From: MGBC124762 sp048201935
Lineage (GTDB): Bacteria > Bacillota > Clostridia > Oscillospirales > Oscillospiraceae
DNA: 64,000 nt
Reading direction: 5' to 3'
Assembly: GCA_048201935.1 (NCBI GenBank)
Contig: DBFBGR010000019.1
Coordinates: 34,948 to 98,947 of the forward strand
The notes under the pieces were generated by a model that saw nothing but the letters and a program-made list of their open reading frames with translations, was not told the DNA's origin and ran no database searches. How positions within the stretch are numbered: position 1 is the stretch's first letter; each line of letters starts with the position of its first letter. The translations under genes were made by a program, and so were the position numbers. Positions 8,719 through 16,049 of the stretch are shown here, piece after piece.

Positions 8719-8922
8719 GGGGCGGCCCTGCCGCCGCCCTTACATTTATATAAAAAATCGCAAAATGGGGGTTGCTATTTTTGGGTGTTTGTGGTAAACT
8801 ACCATAGCCTGTGCGAAATACACACACCCTTTGGGATGGCTGGTCCGGTGTTCCCTTTTGGGAATGGGCCTTCCAGATGACCTGGGTGGAGGCAAAAACA
8901 AATTTTTAGGAGGAAACAAACA
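8719..8922 (+). promoter_or_regulatory. rpsB promoter and structured leader
   Basis: A GGGCGGC/GCCGCCC hairpin just after the YpeB gene may be a weak terminator. The promoter is TTGCTA (8772-8777), 17 bases, TAAACT (8795-8800). The leader then folds into a hairpin (CTGG 8840-8843 with CCAG 8873-8876, GGTCC with GGGCC, TTCCC with GGGAA around TTTT). Such a leader could be the S2 autoregulatory site, which is inference. AGGAGG precedes the start codon. Confidence 0.65.
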
Positions 8923-9660
8923 ATGGCAGTCGTATCTATGAAGCAGCTTCTGGAGGCGGGCGTCCACTTCGGACACCAGACCCGCCGCTGGAACCCCAAG
9001 ATGGCCAGCTACATCTACACCGAGCGTAACGGCATCTACATCATCGATCTGCAGAAGACGGTGAAGAAGCTGGAGGAGGCCTACGCCTTCGTGCGCCAGG
9101 TCAGCGAGAACGGCCAGACCCTTCTGTTCGTGGGCACCAAGAAGCAGGCCCAGGAGGCCATCAAGGAAGAGGCCCAGCGCTGCGGCATGTACTACGTCAA
9201 CGCCCGCTGGCTGGGCGGCATGCTCACCAACTTCAAGACCATGCGTGGCCGTGTGGACCGTCTGGCCCAGCTCAAGAAGATGCAGGAGGACGGCACCTTC
9301 GACATGCTGCCCAAGAAGGAAGTCATGCATCACCTGGGCGAGATCGCCAAGCTGGAGAAGTACCTGGGCGGCGTGACCGAGATGCGCAAGCTCCCCGGCG
9401 CTTTGTTCGTGGTCGACCCCCGCAAGGAGCGCAACGCCATCAACGAGGCCCGCAAACTCCACATCCCCGTGGTAGCCATCGTGGACACCAACTGCGACCC
9501 CGACGAGATCGACTACGTCATCCCCGGCAACGACGACGCCATCCGCGCCATCAAGCTCATCTCCTCGGTCATGGCCAACGCCATCCAGGAGGGCAAGCAG
9601 GGCGCCGACGCTCCTGCCGAGGCTCCCGTCGCTGAGGCCCCTGTGGTCCCCGCGGAGTAA
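8923..9660 (+). CDS. rpsB: 30S ribosomal protein S2
   Basis: This 245-residue protein is a small-subunit component; it starts MAVVSMKQLLEAGVHFGHQ and contains RRWNPKM and the VDPRKERNAINEARKL segment typical of S2. The last ~20 residues form an Ala/Pro/Glu-rich tail (GADAPAEAPVAEAPVVPAE) that is not part of the conserved fold and resembles the tail of L10 in this window. The start has AGGAGGAAA upstream. It is followed by tsf after 36 bases, the classic rpsB-tsf operon. Confidence 0.97.
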   Translation: MAVVSMKQLLEAGVHFGHQTRRWNPKMASYIYTERNGIYIIDLQKTVKKLEEAYAFVRQVSENGQTLLFVGTKKQAQEAIKEEAQRCGMYYVNARWLGGMLTNFKTMRGRVDRLAQLKKMQEDGTFDMLPKKEVMHHLGEIAKLEKYLGGVTEMRKLPGALFVVDPRKERNAINEARKLHIPVVAIVDTNCDPDEIDYVIPGNDDAIRAIKLISSVMANAIQEGKQGADAPAEAPVAEAPVVPAE

Positions 9661-9696
9661 TTCAACAATTTACCAAACATATTGGAGGAAGAGAAA

Positions 9697-10614
9697 ATGG
9701 CTATTAGCGCACAAGATGTCAGCAAGCTGCGTGAGATGACCGGCGTTGGCATGATGGACTGCAAGAAGGCCCTGACCGCCACCGACGGCGACATGGATAA
9801 GGCTGTGGAGTTCCTGCGGGAGAAGGGCCTGGCCACCGCGCAGAAGAAGGCTGGCCGCATCGCCGCCGAGGGCGTGGCCTACGCCACCGTCATCGACGGC
9901 GTGGGCGTGGTGGTCGAGGTCAACGCCGAGACCGACTTCGTCGCCAAGAACGAGAAGTTCACCGACTTTGTCCACGAGGTGGCCAAGGTCATCGCCGCCG
10001 AGGACCCCAAGGACCTGGACGACCTGCTGGCCAAGCCCTACCCCGGCACCGGCCGCACCGTGGCCGACGAGACCATCGAGAAGGTCCAGGTCATCGGCGA
10101 GAACATCAAGGTCCGCCGCTTCGCCCGCTTCGGCAAGGGCGTCAGCGTTTCCTACGTCCACATGGGTGGCCGCATCGGCGTGCTGGTGAATCTGGAGACC
10201 GACCTCCCTGCCGACAAGGTCACCGAGGTTGGTAAGGACCTGGCCATGCAGATTGCCGCTCTGAACCCCCGCTTCCTGGACAAGTCCCAGGTGGGCCAGG
10301 ACGTGCTGGACGAGGAGAAGAAGATCATGCTGGTCCAGATGGAGAACGACCCCAAGATGGCCGCCAAGCCCGACAAGGTCAAGGAGGGCATCGTCATGGG
10401 CAAGTTGCGTAAGTTCTACGAGGAGAACTGCCTGATGCAGCAGGAGTTCGTCAAGGACGGCTCCATGAGCGTGGAGCAGTACGTGGCGGCGCAGGCCAAG
10501 GCCCTGGGCGGCACCATCACCCTGAAGGACGCCGTTCGCTTCGAGAAGGGCGAGGGCATTGAGAAGAAGCAGGAGAACTTTGCCGAGGAGATCGCCAAGC
10601 AGCTTGGCAAGTAA
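9697..10614 (+). CDS. tsf: Elongation factor Ts
   Basis: This 305-residue protein is the guanine-nucleotide exchange factor for EF-Tu. The N-terminal UBA-like domain contains MTGVGMMDCKKAL, followed by AETDFVAKNEKF and the dimerisation/core domains. ATG 9697 was taken because TTGGAGGAAGAG precedes it and MAISAQDV is the expected family start; a longer frame begins five codons earlier inside the ribosome binding site. Co-transcribed with rpsB and closed by a strong terminator. Confidence 0.97.
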   Translation: MAISAQDVSKLREMTGVGMMDCKKALTATDGDMDKAVEFLREKGLATAQKKAGRIAAEGVAYATVIDGVGVVVEVNAETDFVAKNEKFTDFVHEVAKVIAAEDPKDLDDLLAKPYPGTGRTVADETIEKVQVIGENIKVRRFARFGKGVSVSYVHMGGRIGVLVNLETDLPADKVTEVGKDLAMQIAALNPRFLDKSQVGQDVLDEEKKIMLVQMENDPKMAAKPDKVKEGIVMGKLRKFYEENCLMQQEFVKDGSMSVEQYVAAQAKALGGTITLKDAVRFEKGEGIEKKQENFAEEIAKQLGK

Positions 10615-10636
10615 GCCTCTTCCCTTTCAACACAAT

Positions 10637-10675
10637 AAAAACCGCTCCGTCCAGGTTGGACGGAGCGGTTTTTTG
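10637..10675. terminator. Intrinsic terminator after tsf
   Basis: AAAACCGCTCCGTCC pairs with GGACGGAGCGGTTTTTT around a short loop. It is A/T-flanked on both sides and so can also end the convergent minus-strand HTH gene at 10682. Confidence 0.93.
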
Positions 10676-10681
10676 GTGGGG

Positions 10682-10888
10682 TCAGTCTTCATATTCCAGA
10701 ATGTCCCCAGGGGTGCACTCCAACGCCGCGCAGATGGCGGCCAGGGTGGAAAAGCGCACCGCCGTCACCTTGTTGTTCTTGATTTTCGACAGGTTCACGT
10801 TGGAGATGCCCACCTTCTCCGCCAGTTGGTTCAGCGACATTTTCCGCTCCACCATGACCCGGTCCAGCCGCAGCACGATCTTTCCCAT
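10682..10888 (-). CDS. YozG-like HTH regulator (Xre family)
   Basis: This 68-residue protein is essentially one Cro/C1-type helix-turn-helix: ERKMSLNQLAEKVGISNVNLSKIKNNK forms the DNA-binding helices (about residues 14-40) and ALECTPGDILEYED closes the domain. It lies 12 bases downstream of a DUF2975 membrane protein. The pair matches the yoaS-yozG arrangement of Bacillus. It may bind the inverted repeat in the promoter of its own operon (11511-11532), which is inference. Confidence 0.85.
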   Translation of the reverse strand: MGKIVLRLDRVMVERKMSLNQLAEKVGISNVNLSKIKNNKVTAVRFSTLAAICAALECTPGDILEYED

Positions 10889-10900
10889 GACGACCTCCCC

Positions 10901-11452
10901 TTACAGCAGTCCGTCGGTCTCGGTCTCCAGCTCTACGCCGTGGGCAAAGAACTGGGACAGGCACAGCACCGTCAGCCCCACCATGAAGCTGCTCACGCCG
11001 ATGCTGCTGGTCTCCACCATGTCCACGCCCAGGACCAGCCGGGCCACAACGCTCATGATCAGGCTGATGACGGGCACGGCGATGAGGAAAATGCCCACCT
11101 CCCGCACCATACGCACGTTGTCGGCCTGGAAGGGCGTGTCCCTCTCCGCGCGCTTGAGGATGAGGTAGATGTTGCGAAACACCATGGCCATGGTCCCCAG
11201 GATCAGCACCGCGGCCACGCAGAAGATCCGCAGAGCGGCCAGACGCACCTGTCCCACCTGGTCCACCGCCTCGATCTCAAAGCCATAGGTGGTCAGGCTG
11301 GCGCCAAAATCCGCCATGTTGACCTCGCGGAAAATGCCTGTTCCCATCACAAAGGACAGAACAAACACCACCGCCATGGACACCATGGCGATCCAGTGAC
11401 CGATCTCCAGCAGCTTGGCCAAGACCCGGGTCACCTTATCCAGCTTTTTCAT
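10901..11452 (-). CDS. DUF2975 membrane protein (YoaS-like)
   Basis: This 183-residue protein has four hydrophobic segments (roughly residues 15-38, 68-92, 112-136 and 150-170) typical of DUF2975, whose function is unknown. A VFRNIYLILKRAERDTPF segment with ADNVRMVREVG is the conserved family core. ATG 11452 was chosen over an upstream in-frame start because GGGAGG lies 8 bases before it. It is operonic with the HTH protein at 10682, a pairing common in Firmicutes and suggestive of a sensor and its regulator. Confidence 0.85.
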   Translation of the reverse strand: MKKLDKVTRVLAKLLEIGHWIAMVSMAVVFVLSFVMGTGIFREVNMADFGASLTTYGFEIEAVDQVGQVRLAALRIFCVAAVLILGTMAMVFRNIYLILKRAERDTPFQADNVRMVREVGIFLIAVPVISLIMSVVARLVLGVDMVETSSIGVSSFMVGLTVLCLSQFFAHGVELETETDGLL

Positions 11453-11499
11453 ACATCGTTCCTCCCGGCAAAAAATTTCAGGCCGGCCCTGATACTGTG

Positions 11500-11532
11500 A
11501 TGATACCACGATAGTTAATGTTTGTCAACTAT
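11500..11532 (-). promoter_or_regulatory. Promoter and candidate operator of the DUF2975-HTH operon
   Basis: On the minus strand TTGACA (11528-11523), 17 bases and TATCAT (11505-11500) form a strong vegetative promoter. An inverted repeat ATAGTT (11511-11516)/AACTAT (11527-11532) overlaps the -35 and spacer, placing a dimeric repressor where it would block polymerase. Confidence 0.75.
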
Positions 11533-11582
11533 TTTTTAATGTTTTACGATAAATCCTTTCTTCCCTGCCATCCGAAACGACC

Positions 11583-11611
11583 TTTTCAAACAGGGTTTTC
11601 TGTGCTATGAT
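11583..11611 (+). promoter_or_regulatory. Promoter of the SLH gene
   Basis: TTTTCA (11583-11588), 17 bases and TATGAT (11606-11611). The start codon lies about 27 bases downstream of the -10, with AAAAGGA as ribosome binding site. Confidence 0.6.
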
Positions 11612-11638
11612 AAGAAAAATGCGAAAAGGAGTGTTCCC

Positions 11639-12814
11639 ATGATGAAAAAGATCCTGAGCGCCGTCCTCGCTGTCTGTTTGTTTTTCTCCGCCGCTCTCCC
11701 CGTTCTGGCTGACCAGGCCGACGAGCCCTCGCCCTGGGCCCAAAATGCCGTGGAGGTCGCCATTTATTGGGGACTGATCCCTGCCGAGCTCCAGTGTGAA
11801 TACCAAAAAGATATGACTAGGGCAGAATTCGCAAAGATGGCCATTTACTTCCTTTCCCTTCAGTATTCGTACCCTACGTTTTGGGCCGACGGCGTCTCGG
11901 ACGACGCCACCACAAAGGACTTTGTCTGCTACCTTTTGGAGGAAAGCCTGGATGAAACCCAGGAAGACGACATTCCCCGGTATCAAGAGACAGCTTTCCT
12001 GGAAGATGTTCCCGAGAAGTTGCGCGAGGAAGTGGAAAAAGGCGGCTGGCGAGAGCTTTTGGCGGCGATGACGCCCTTTGCCGAATCCAGCGACCCTGAC
12101 CGGGCTGACGACTTCTTTTTCATCCACGCGGCCTATGTTCTGGGCATCGTCAACGGCCGGGACGACGGCACCTTCGGCCCCGACGACCCCATTACCCGCA
12201 GGGAGGCCGCCGCCATGCTGGACCGGGTCTATCAGGTATACGCATCCGCGCCACTCAACAAGGCAAGGCTCACCCAATACATTGACAAAGACGAGATCGG
12301 CTTCTGGGCGGAGACCTCCGTGGCCCGGATGGTCAAGTATGAGATCATGACGGGCACGGCGGAGGATGCCTTCTCTCCGCGCTCCCACTATACCAGAGAG
12401 CAGTGCTTTGCCACCTTTTACCGGCTGCGGCACAACACTCCTGTGAGCATGGACAATTACAATCTCCCCTATCTGACTAAACTGGACGAAAAACTGGGCT
12501 CTGTTTATCACAAAAATGTAGACGTATGGAAGCGCTGGGATACGGACGACGCCATTGTGATAACGGGCCAATCGGGGATGGCCTCTCTTGCTGCATTTCA
12601 CGGTACGCAGATGAGCCCACTACTCTTCGTCCTATACCGCTCGGATGATAAAACTGACATCTGTCTCCCCGACGATGCGGACTATGCTTTCGTGAGCAGC
12701 GTCTCCCTTTCTGAGGACCAGCAGTATGTCTATTATGAAGCTCGCTTTAGTGAAGGGGATTACAAACCCTACCGCATCTGCATCAAGACCAGCGAGATCG
12801 AGGAGTTGTCATGA
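11639..12814 (+). CDS. Secreted SLH-domain protein
   Basis: This 391-residue protein has a signal peptide (MMKKILSAVLAVCLFFSAAL, cleavage near VLA-DQ). Three S-layer-homology units are visible: an N-terminal one (WAQNAVEVAIYWGLIP), a clear one with GIVNGRDDGTFGPDDPITRREAAAML (about residues 175-200, shown only as landmarks), and a third ending YTREQCFATFYRL. SLH domains bind pyruvylated secondary cell-wall polymers. The last ~120 residues have no recognisable domain. The next gene overlaps its stop codon by 4 bases, so the two products are probably made together at the envelope. Confidence 0.85.
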   Translation: MMKKILSAVLAVCLFFSAALPVLADQADEPSPWAQNAVEVAIYWGLIPAELQCEYQKDMTRAEFAKMAIYFLSLQYSYPTFWADGVSDDATTKDFVCYLLEESLDETQEDDIPRYQETAFLEDVPEKLREEVEKGGWRELLAAMTPFAESSDPDRADDFFFIHAAYVLGIVNGRDDGTFGPDDPITRREAAAMLDRVYQVYASAPLNKARLTQYIDKDEIGFWAETSVARMVKYEIMTGTAEDAFSPRSHYTREQCFATFYRLRHNTPVSMDNYNLPYLTKLDEKLGSVYHKNVDVWKRWDTDDAIVITGQSGMASLAAFHGTQMSPLLFVLYRSDDKTDICLPDDADYAFVSSVSLSEDQQYVYYEARFSEGDYKPYRICIKTSEIEELS

Positions 12815-13698
12815 AGCACAAAGCGCAAAGGTGGCGTTGGCCCCTGGCCGTAGCCGTCCTGTTTTTGGCGGCGGCGGCTGTGCTTTGGTGGTTTTTGCAG
12901 GGGCCCTTTGCCCATCGCCACCAGCGCTTCTCCCCTGCTTACGACCCTGTGGAGCTGGGGCCTATTTTGGCCAAGGAGACAGCCTTCACCAGCGAAGACT
13001 ACGACACGCTGTACGCCCAGACCGGCCTGGGCCCGGCAGCTATCGACGACCTGCGGGCTATGGGCGAGGCGGGCAGGGCGCAAATTCTGGAGACCCAGGC
13101 GGCCTTTTTCACCCGGCCCGGTCAGGAGAAGTGCTCTAACCTGGGCGTCACCACCAAGGAGCACCGCTTTTTCGACGAGGACGGCTACATGGTCTATGCC
13201 GCGCCTCTTGCCCCGCTGAAGGATGGGGACATTTTGGTGTCGCTGTCCACCCACACCGCGGGCTGGACCCACGGCCACGCGGGGCTGGTGATGGACCCCG
13301 ACCCCCAGCGGCCGGTGACGCTGGAGTCGGTGGTGCTGGGGACCCGCTCCTGCGCCATGAACGCCAACCACTGGCGGGGCTACACCACCTTCATGGTCCT
13401 GCGGCCCAAGGCCGACGACGCCACGCGGCGGGCAGTGGTGGACATCGCCAACGAGCACCTGACGGACATTCCATACAGCCTGGTCAGCGGCGTGTTTGGG
13501 GAGAAATTCCGGCCTCTGGACGGCCCCCACGACGCCCAGTGCGGCTATCTGCCGTGGTACGCCTGGATGGCGGTAGGGCTGGATCTGGACAGCGACGGCG
13601 GACGGGTCGTGACCCCGGAGGACCTGGCGGAAAGCCCCTATGTGGAGGTGGTCCAGCTCTACGGTCTGGACCCGGCAAAGTATCCTTACGCAAGGTAA
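12811..13698 (+). CDS. YiiX/YebB-like permuted papain-fold protein, membrane-anchored
   Basis: This 295-residue protein has an N-terminal transmembrane anchor (about residues 10-30). Features of the permuted NlpC/P60 (YiiX/YebB, DUF830-like) fold follow in order: KDGDILVSLS, GHAGLV with H156, TLESV with E172, W188-x-x-Y then TFMVLRPK, YSLVSGVFG, and QCGYLPWYAW with candidate nucleophile C244. The H, E and C order is as expected for the permuted family, whose members act on peptidoglycan, lipids or peptides. The ATGA overlap with the SLH gene indicates translational coupling. Substrate is unknown. Confidence 0.72.
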   Translation: MKHKAQRWRWPLAVAVLFLAAAAVLWWFLQGPFAHRHQRFSPAYDPVELGPILAKETAFTSEDYDTLYAQTGLGPAAIDDLRAMGEAGRAQILETQAAFFTRPGQEKCSNLGVTTKEHRFFDEDGYMVYAAPLAPLKDGDILVSLSTHTAGWTHGHAGLVMDPDPQRPVTLESVVLGTRSCAMNANHWRGYTTFMVLRPKADDATRRAVVDIANEHLTDIPYSLVSGVFGEKFRPLDGPHDAQCGYLPWYAWMAVGLDLDSDGGRVVTPEDLAESPYVEVVQLYGLDPAKYPYAR

Positions 13699-13722
13699 AT
13701 TCCATACCACCCTCTGAACAAC

Positions 13723-13760
13723 AATAAGCACGGCCTCCCAAGAGTGAGGCCGTGCTTATT
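13723..13760. terminator. Bidirectional intrinsic terminator
   Basis: AATAAGCACGGCCTC (13723-13737) pairs with GAGGCCGTGCTTATT (13746-13760). It ends the SLH-YiiX operon and overlaps the stop codon of the convergent HTH gene. Confidence 0.85.
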
Positions 13761-13998
13761 CATCATCAAACACTGTTTCGTTCATCTCTGGAAAGTCCAG
13801 CAATTCGGAAATGGTCATATCTAACCCTGCCGCCAGTTTGTGAAGGGTCTTTAGCTTCGGGTTTCTTGTCTTGCCCGACATGAGATTTTCAACTGTGCTT
13901 TGCGTAATGCCGCTCTGGGTCGCCAGCTTGTTCACCGTCATACCACGTTGCGAACATAGGCTCTTTAAGCGTTTTATGATTACATCGGAGTACGTCAT
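13756..13998 (-). CDS. Xre-family HTH regulator
   Basis: This 80-residue single-domain DNA-binding protein carries the helix-turn-helix QRGMTVNKLATQSGITQSTV (about residues 17-36), followed by ENLMSGKTRNPKLKTLHKLA and the closing DMTISELLDF. It stands alone on the minus strand and is divergent from the Cys-rich lipoprotein gene. An 11-bp perfect inverted repeat spans its start codon and its promoter -10, so autoregulation is likely. The divergent lipoprotein promoter is 35 bases further on and could also be a target. Confidence 0.85.
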   Translation of the reverse strand: MTYSDVIIKRLKSLCSQRGMTVNKLATQSGITQSTVENLMSGKTRNPKLKTLHKLAAGLDMTISELLDFPEMNETVFDDE

Positions 13999-14062
13999 AC
14001 TACAAGCCCCTATCTTAGTTTCTTCTGCTTGTAGTATAGTGAATTTAATGGCGCAAGGTTAA
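13997..14062 (-). promoter_or_regulatory. HTH gene promoter with perfect 11-bp inverted repeat
   Basis: ATACTACAAGC (13997-14007) and GCTTGTAGTAT (14027-14037) are perfect inverted copies 19 bases apart. On the minus strand the second arm covers TATACT (14038-14033), with TTAACC 18 bases upstream as a plausible -35; the first arm covers the ATG. This looks like an operator for the adjacent regulator. Confidence 0.72.
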
Positions 14063-14072
14063 CGGTGTACCA

Positions 14073-14100
14073 TTGACATATTGAAAATTTGTGGTAACAT
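14073..14100 (+). promoter_or_regulatory. Promoter of the Cys-rich lipoprotein gene
   Basis: TTGACA (14073-14078), 16 bases and TAACAT (14095-14100), about 70 bases upstream of the lipoprotein start. Confidence 0.7.
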
Positions 14101-14168
14101 ATAGACACGTTGAATTTGCTAATGCAGGGATGACCGTCTATTCAAAAAGAAAAGGAGAGACTGTTCCG

Positions 14169-14963
14169 ATGAAAAAACGTATTTTGACCCTTGCTCTTGC
14201 CCTGACGCTGGCCTTGGCGCTTTCCGGTTGCAGTTGTAAGCATGAATGGCAGGATGCCACTTGCACCACCCCTACCACCTGCGCAAAATGCGGCGAGGCC
14301 GCCGGAAACCCTCTCGGCCATAGCTGGAAGGACGCCACCTGTACCCAGCCGGCAATATGCTCTGTTTGCGGGGCTACAAACGGCGGGCCGCTGGATCATC
14401 AGTGGCTTCCTGCGACCTGTACCGCGCCTGAGACTTGTTCCCTGTGCGGTGAAACACAAGGTGAATCTCCCATGGGACATACCCTCCAAGAGGATGGCTC
14501 CTGCTCTGTCTGCGGCGAGGCCATAGGTGTTCCCCTGACCATGGATGATTACGCAAAATATCTTACATTTTCTATGGTTTCACAGGTGAAAAATTCTATT
14601 ACAAATTCTAACCGTTATCGGCCCTACGCCAGAATTACTATATCCGTCGAGCCAAATTCCAACTATACCTACCATAATGTTTGTGTCACATTCAATTTTA
14701 CTGCGCAAAATGGTAACAAGTGGGTGCCCAAAACCGGGAGGAGAGACCTCAGCGAATCCGGTTTTTTTAGAATCGACGGCATTTATACTACCGATGGAAG
14801 CAGAACTTTTTTCGACCAGACCGCCGATGGTTTAGGTGATTTTGCTAACAACTGGATGAGCTCGAATGAGTTCTTCCAGTACCCCAATCCCGCATATAGT
14901 TTAAAAATTGCTGATATCACCGGCTATGTTGTCCCAGTGGGGACCGACATACAGGGCAGTTAA
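14169..14963 (+). CDS. Lipoprotein with repeated CxxC segments
   Basis: This 264-residue predicted lipoprotein has the lipobox LSGC (C21) after a lysine-rich start and hydrophobic stretch, so it should be lipidated by Lgt, encoded at 45148-46101, and anchored outside the membrane. Residues 23-115 hold about four Cys-rich repeats of the form ATC-T-x-P-x-TC-x-x-CG followed by G-x-PLGH-x-W, likely metal- or disulfide-stabilised. The C-terminal ~140 residues (from MDDYAKYL) are unlike the repeats and rich in Asn and aromatic residues. ATG 14169 follows AAAGGAGAG. Function is unknown. Confidence 0.8.
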   Translation: MKKRILTLALALTLALALSGCSCKHEWQDATCTTPTTCAKCGEAAGNPLGHSWKDATCTQPAICSVCGATNGGPLDHQWLPATCTAPETCSLCGETQGESPMGHTLQEDGSCSVCGEAIGVPLTMDDYAKYLTFSMVSQVKNSITNSNRYRPYARITISVEPNSNYTYHNVCVTFNFTAQNGNKWVPKTGRRDLSESGFFRIDGIYTTDGSRTFFDQTADGLGDFANNWMSSNEFFQYPNPAYSLKIADITGYVVPVGTDIQGS

Positions 14964-14970
14964 TAAGACA

Positions 14971-15001
14971 AAGGGACGGTCCGCAAGGACCGTCCCCTTT
15001 T
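14971..15001. terminator. Intrinsic terminator between the lipoprotein gene and rnc
   Basis: AAGGGACGGTCC pairs with GGACCGTCCCCTTTT around a GCAA tetraloop. It serves the plus-strand lipoprotein gene and possibly the minus-strand rnc. Confidence 0.88.
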
Positions 15002-15004
15002 CGC

Positions 15005-15676
15005 TTATTCGAGATTTTCCAGCGCGGCACGGGCGGCCTGCTGCTCGGCCTCCTTCTTGCTGTGGCCCTTGCCGGTGCCGATGCTCTTGCCGTCCAGGGT
15101 AACCTCCATCCAAAATTCCTTCAGGTGGTCGGGGCCCTCCTCCTTGACAAGCTGATACTTCAGGCTCCGGCCCGGGGTGCGCTGGACCAGTTCCTGGAGG
15201 GCGGTCTTGAAGTCGTGGCCCTCGCCGGTCTGGGCCTCCTTGGAGAGGATGAAGGTGTGGATAACGGCGCTGGGCTGGGCCAGGTCGCCGCTATCGAGAT
15301 AAATGGCGGCCAGGATGGCCTCCACCGCGTCGGCCTGGATGGAGGGCCGGCGGCGGCCGCCGTTTTGGTCCTCTCCCCTGCCCAGCTTCAGGTGCTGGCC
15401 CAGGTCCCACTCCCCGGCCACCTGGGCCAGGGATTCCTCACACACCAGCGCCGCCCGCATCCGGGTCAGGTCCCCTTCGGGAAGGTCCGGGTGGACACGG
15501 TAGAGATGCTCCGCGGTCACCTGGCCCAGGATGGAGTCGCCTAAAAACTCCAGCCGCTCGTTGCTATGGAGCGCGCCGCCCAGGCGCTCGTTGGCGTAGG
15601 AGCTGTGGGTCAGGGCCTGGTCCAGCAGCGCGGGGTCTTGGAACCGGTAGCCCAGCTTTTCCTCCAATGGGTGCAT
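15005..15676 (-). CDS. rnc: Ribonuclease III
   Basis: This 223-residue double-strand-specific endoribonuclease processes rRNA and structured mRNAs. The signature NERLEFLGDS (about residues 39-48) carries the metal-binding acidic residues, a second acidic cluster lies around DAVEAILAAIYLD, and the C-terminal ~70 residues form a double-stranded RNA-binding domain ending KKEAEQQAARAALENLE. Length is normal. It follows acpP in the same direction, separated by a terminator-like hairpin. Confidence 0.96.
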   Translation of the reverse strand: MHPLEEKLGYRFQDPALLDQALTHSSYANERLGGALHSNERLEFLGDSILGQVTAEHLYRVHPDLPEGDLTRMRAALVCEESLAQVAGEWDLGQHLKLGRGEDQNGGRRRPSIQADAVEAILAAIYLDSGDLAQPSAVIHTFILSKEAQTGEGHDFKTALQELVQRTPGRSLKYQLVKEEGPDHLKEFWMEVTLDGKSIGTGKGHSKKEAEQQAARAALENLE

Positions 15677-15694
15677 AAGGGCCTCCTCTCATGG

Positions 15695-15722
15695 AAAAAC
15701 CCCGCCAGACAGCGGGGTTTTT
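15695..15722 (-). terminator. Hairpin terminator between acpP and rnc
   Basis: On the minus strand AAAAACCCCGC and GCGGGGTTTTT form a perfect hairpin ending in Ts just before rnc. It would let acpP be expressed at higher levels than rnc. Confidence 0.8.
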
Positions 15723-15739
15723 CGCGTCGCTTTCGCGCT

Positions 15740-15976
15740 TTAGTTTCCCTCGGTCCGGGCCTGGATATTCTGGACCAGGTCGCCTACGGTGGAGATGCCG
15801 CCCAGGTCGTCCTCGGACATCTCGCCCACGTCGAAGGCGTCCTCCAGGGCCATGCTCAGCTCCACGATGTCGATGGAGTCGGCCCCCAGGTCCTCCTCAA
15901 AGGTGGTCTCCATGGTGATGGAATCCACGTCTACGCCGAATTGTTCCGCGATGATCTCCGCGATTTCTTTGAACAT
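15740..15976 (-). CDS. acpP: Acyl carrier protein
   Basis: This 78-residue acidic four-helix protein carries acyl chains on a phosphopantetheine arm during fatty-acid synthesis. The arm attaches to S34 in LGADSIDIVEL (DSI in place of the more usual DSL). GTAAAGGAG precedes ATG 15976. The gene sits directly after plsX, whose product uses acyl-ACP, and before rnc. Confidence 0.96.
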   Translation of the reverse strand: MFKEIAEIIAEQFGVDVDSITMETTFEEDLGADSIDIVELSMALEDAFDVGEMSEDDLGGISTVGDLVQNIQARTEGN

Positions 15977-16013
15977 ATGCCTCGCTCCTTTACAAAGGAA
16001 ATCTTACATTCAA

Positions 16014-16042
16014 ATCATAAGAAGTTTTCCCGCAGATGTCAA
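16014..16042 (-). promoter_or_regulatory. acpP promoter
   Basis: On the minus strand TTGACA (16042-16037), 17 bases and TATGAT (16019-16014). It lies in the gap between plsX and acpP and gives acpP its own transcript in addition to readthrough. Confidence 0.85.
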
Positions 16043-16049
16043 GAGCCAA

